From Xenopus tropicalis (lineage: Eukaryota; Chordata; Amphibia; Anura; Pipidae), in contig NC_030684.2 of assembly GCF_000004195.4 (NCBI RefSeq), forward strand, positions 67,005,392 to 67,069,391: DNA of 64,000 nucleotides, read 5' to 3'. Of this stretch, positions 61,362 through 64,000 are shown one piece after another (the stretch's first letter is position 1; each line of letters starts with the position of its first letter). Under the pieces are notes generated by a model. The model had not been told where the DNA came from, ran no database searches, and was given only the letters and a program-made list of their open reading frames with translations. The position numbers and the translations under genes were made by a program.

Positions 61362-61505
61362 CCCCCATATGTAATAAAAGGCAGTAAGTTTGCCCAGGTG
61401 CAGTAACCCATAGCAACAAAGAAAATGTTTGCTTAAAACAGATGACCAATAAATGGTTGCAATGGGTTACTGCACCTAGATAAACTTATCTTTTATTACA
61501 TATCC
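61362..61505. mobile_element. short palindromic MITE
   Basis: CATATGTAATAAAAGGCAGT to ATCTTTTATTACATATCC, with inner arms GTGCAGTAACCCATAGCAAC and TTGCAATGGGTTACTGCAC. A related arm (AAGTAATAAAAGGTGCAAAC, CAGCAACCAATAAG) is at 56095-56180. Confidence 0.78.
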
Positions 61506-61612
61506 TTATCACATTCAAACTACGTTCAATTTTATCAGAAGCCAACATTTTATTTACCAGTCTTTACATACTCAAAAACGGAATTGTACGTGTGCTTAGT
61601 AGAACAAGAAGT

Positions 61613-61631
61613 GGGGGGGGGGGGGGGGGGG
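61613..61631. repeat. homopolymer G tract, 19 bp
   Basis: An uninterrupted run of 19 G. The length is likely to be unstable in sequencing, and it could form G-quadruplex-type structures. Confidence 0.9.
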
Positions 61632-62689
61632 CAGTGAATCTCTTTTTTTAATTTACTGACAGTTGATGTTTCATGTCAAAACTATTTGTTGTATTTCATT
61701 GAATAGCTCAGTACGTCAGTGCTGTTAAAAGCATTCAGTGAACTTTCCAGAAGCGGCTATCTGTATTAAACTTCCAGCTGGACTCCACCTATACACCGTA
61801 TGGTGATACATTCCTGTTAGACCTTTTGAATTCTAATCCTGACACAGAACTTTTTTGAATAACACACACAGCTTATGCATTGACATCTGCATGCAGAAAT
61901 CAAGGGGAAAAGTTCATGAATATGAGACTTTCACTGTACAAGGCTCAGATGAGAAGCAAGTGGTAACAACGTGTGTCTTTGTGTGTTCCACAATTGCATT
62001 GTAATTGGTGTTAGAGAGCCAGCTGTGTCCTAAAACAAAGGTGGCTAATCTACATCTCCCAAAATGCACAGGCTATTGGAAAATGGTGTTCGGCAACAGC
62101 TGAAGTGAGTCAGGGTGGTCTCTGCATTAAAGGGCATCTGCACTAAAAAATGAATTCATGTAAACTTACTTAAAGCATTTTTCTGAGCACTTCTGCAATT
62201 TACATTCATTTTCTGACATTCGGAGTGAGACCAACATGTGCCCTCAATTCTTTTGACACATCTGCAATGCACTTATTCCCTTAGGGCACTGTGGAAACTC
62301 TGATATTACTGAATGGTCCGAAGATGGTGCTAGCTCCATGGTTTCCCTGTATCAATTGATGCAGCAGACAGGGTCTCGGGACTTGCTGCACCAAAACTTT
62401 GCTCCTAAATGGAGCAATGGGGACCTCTCCCCACTGTTCGGTACGTGAGTTCAAATGCCCACTTGAATGAATGCACACGGGGCGGGTTGTTAGCAGTGGG
62501 GGGATGAACGGGGACGGCCTTGGGGATAAGAAATCCGTGCTCAATTTAGAACAGGAGACAGTGGCGCCAAGTGCAACTACCTTTTGGAGCACTCACCCAG
62601 CACCTGATCTGGGAACTAGCACTTATATTGTAGTGTCACCCACTGTGACATGCAGCACTTATATTTGCCTATTTGTGTCTGTTAGTTAC

Positions 62690-62897
62690 CCTCCCATATA
62701 GATTGTAAGCTCTACGGGGCAGGGACCTCCTTCCTCTTGTGTCCTCGACTCTTAACTTATTGCAGCTGTATCTTGTATTTATTGTTATACTTTGTATTTA
62801 TCTATTATTATCTTATTAACCCCCTGTTTGTATTAATGTATTCTACTGTACAGCGCTGCATACATAAGTAGCGCTTTATAAATAAAGATATACATAC
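62690..62897 (+). mobile_element. LINE-tail repeat (3' end, L2/CR1-like)
   Basis: GATTGTAAGCTCTACGGGGC, AGGGACCTCCTTCCTCTTGT and TACAGCGCTGCATACATAAG, then AGCGCTTTATAAATAAAGAT, form one of the commonest frog repeat tails. I believe it is the 3' end of a LINE of the L2/CR1 group, but no coding part is attached here. Confidence 0.7.
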
Positions 62898-63587
62898 AAA
62901 CAGTATGGAAGAGCAAGCAGCACATGCCCATATGTGGGCCCACAACTATGCTTGAGGTTGTAATTGGCCCCTATAGTCTAATGTGCACAGAGCATTATTA
63001 TAACATCTGTATCACCAACAGTATGTATATACTGGAATGTGCTTTTACTTGAGTTTCCACAAAGCTTATAGTATTAATCATGTTTGCATGTATTGCTCCT
63101 AGTCACAATACACCAGTGTGTGTTTGTGTTTGTGCTCTCTTAGCAAATGTTTGAAACAGTAACCAGGACCTTGCCTTTTATTTATTAACTTTTATATTTG
63201 CTCCAAATTATTAGCACTGTAATGTTTATTGTATGTTTTTGGTATATTTTGGTTTCAGTGGCTATTTGGTTGCTACGGTCCAAATTATCTCAGCAGCTAG
63301 GGAGTCATTTTCATATAGTAGCATCATTTATGTGCCAGTTATGCAATATAGATTTGTTTATCTAAATTTTATTACTCCCGCAATTTCCAGCCCACTAATC
63401 CCTCACAATTTCACCCTGCTTGAAACTGTATTTGGGCCCAACAAAAGTTAGTAGCAGTGGGGAAAGAGAGACCATTTAAAGAAGCAATTAATACTGAGCA
63501 GCCTAATATAGGCTTGGTAACCCATTCATATATTAGTGACTGAACCTATCCATTCCATAACACATCCATTCATCACTATCCCTTTAA

Positions 63588-63900
63588 AGCAGTGGTTCTT
63601 AACCAGTGGCTCGTGAGCAACATGCTGCTTACCACCCCTTTGATGTTGCTCCCAGTGGCCTTAAAGTAGATGACCATTTTTACATTTCTGGCTTGGAGGC
63701 AAGTTTTGGAAGCGCAGAGACACAGTTTTACTCCAAGTAGAGCCTCCTACAGGCCAGCAGTCCACATGGGGCTACCAAATAGCCAATCTTAACCCTTATT
63801 TGGCATCCACAGAGAATTTTTTTCATGCTTGTGTGGCTAATACTTTTTACATCTGCATGTGACTCACAAGTAAAATAAGGTGGGCATCTCTGCTTTAAGC
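63588..63900. mobile_element. hAT-like GAGCAACATGCTGC repeat, decayed
   Basis: Starts AAAGCAGTGGTTCTTAACCAG, then TGGCTCGTGAGCAACATGC. A reverse-oriented end near 63870-63900 reads GTGGGCATCTCTGCTTTAAG. The possible 8-bp flanks CTTTAAAG and GCTTTAAG are similar but not exact. Related to the element at 29620-29775. Confidence 0.65.
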
Positions 63901-64000
63901 CATTCCCTCTGGTATGTTGCACTGCCAGGTATACAAAGTACTGAGAGGTGCAACTATTTGTGTTATAAATTGAATTTTGGGAGCGCAAAGGGTTGTGCCC

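Larger units (their letters stand above)
34031..64000. other. 30 kb upstream of klhl13: transposon-rich, no gene recognised
   Basis: I checked the open frames on both strands. None carries a domain I recognise, and all those over 90 codons fall in, or are shadows of, repeats or unassigned sequence. The named elements are listed separately. Parts with nothing recognisable include 37320-38560, 40560-42500, 43340-44160, 45640-46900, 48130-49250, 53560-54600, 55480-58000 (except an arm near 56060-56180) and 61510-62680. Confidence 0.65.

Noticed and set aside
1..64000. CRISPR array, bacterial operons or tRNA/rRNA genes
   Set aside because: Spliced vertebrate gene structure and eukaryotic transposons exclude a prokaryotic reading. 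No cloverleaf with a GGTTCGAATCC-type T arm and matching acceptor stem was found.

Overview
This is vertebrate nuclear DNA, almost certainly from a Xenopus-type frog. It is AT-rich, densely packed with short palindromic DNA transposons, and holds one spliced gene whose exons match vertebrate klhl13. The frog call rests on repeat families I recognise from Xenopus: TTAA-flanked palindromic MITEs, the element ending in CAGGTATGGG, the Harbinger-like element starting GGGCTCTGGCACACGG, and Tx1/L1-type LINE 3' ends. I cannot separate X. tropicalis from X. laevis by eye.

The only protein-coding gene I can support is klhl13, on the minus strand. It encodes a BTB-BACK-Kelch substrate adaptor of the CUL3 ubiquitin ligase. 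Reading in transcription order there is a distal first exon in a CpG-rich promoter (coding part 33698-33735), an alternative proximal first exon (coding part 22456-22553), then shared exons at 10028-10169, 8920-9052, 7097-7293 and 3782-4577. All junctions have GT/AG borders and matching phases. Both first exons end in phase 2 and join the same acceptor at 10169, giving two N-termini. The proximal one is almost identical to a human KLHL13 isoform. The window carries about 435 (distal) or 455 (proximal) codons: the BTB domain, BACK domain and the first Kelch repeats. The rest of the Kelch propeller and the stop codon lie beyond position 1.

The introns and the 30 kb upstream of the gene (34.0-64.0 kb) are a mosaic of mobile elements. 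Several have target-site duplications (TSDs) readable by eye: hAT elements with 8-bp TSDs (11519-11663, 29620-29775, 30560-31559, 42524-42665), Harbinger-like elements with TAA/TTA TSDs, piggyBac-like MITEs with TTAA, a Tc1/mariner-like element with TA, and truncated L1/Tx1 LINE ends at 15314-15898 and 25399-26935. The last of these carries a MITE inserted inside its ORF. No further conserved gene, tRNA or other structural RNA gene was recognised between 34 and 64 kb.

The points most worth following up are the two-promoter klhl13 structure, a SPIN-like hAT element of the horizontally transferred group at 42.5 kb, two hammerhead-ribozyme-like hairpins in probable Penelope-like 3' ends at 40.45 and 47.04 kb, and an exon-like open frame at 58.9 kb.
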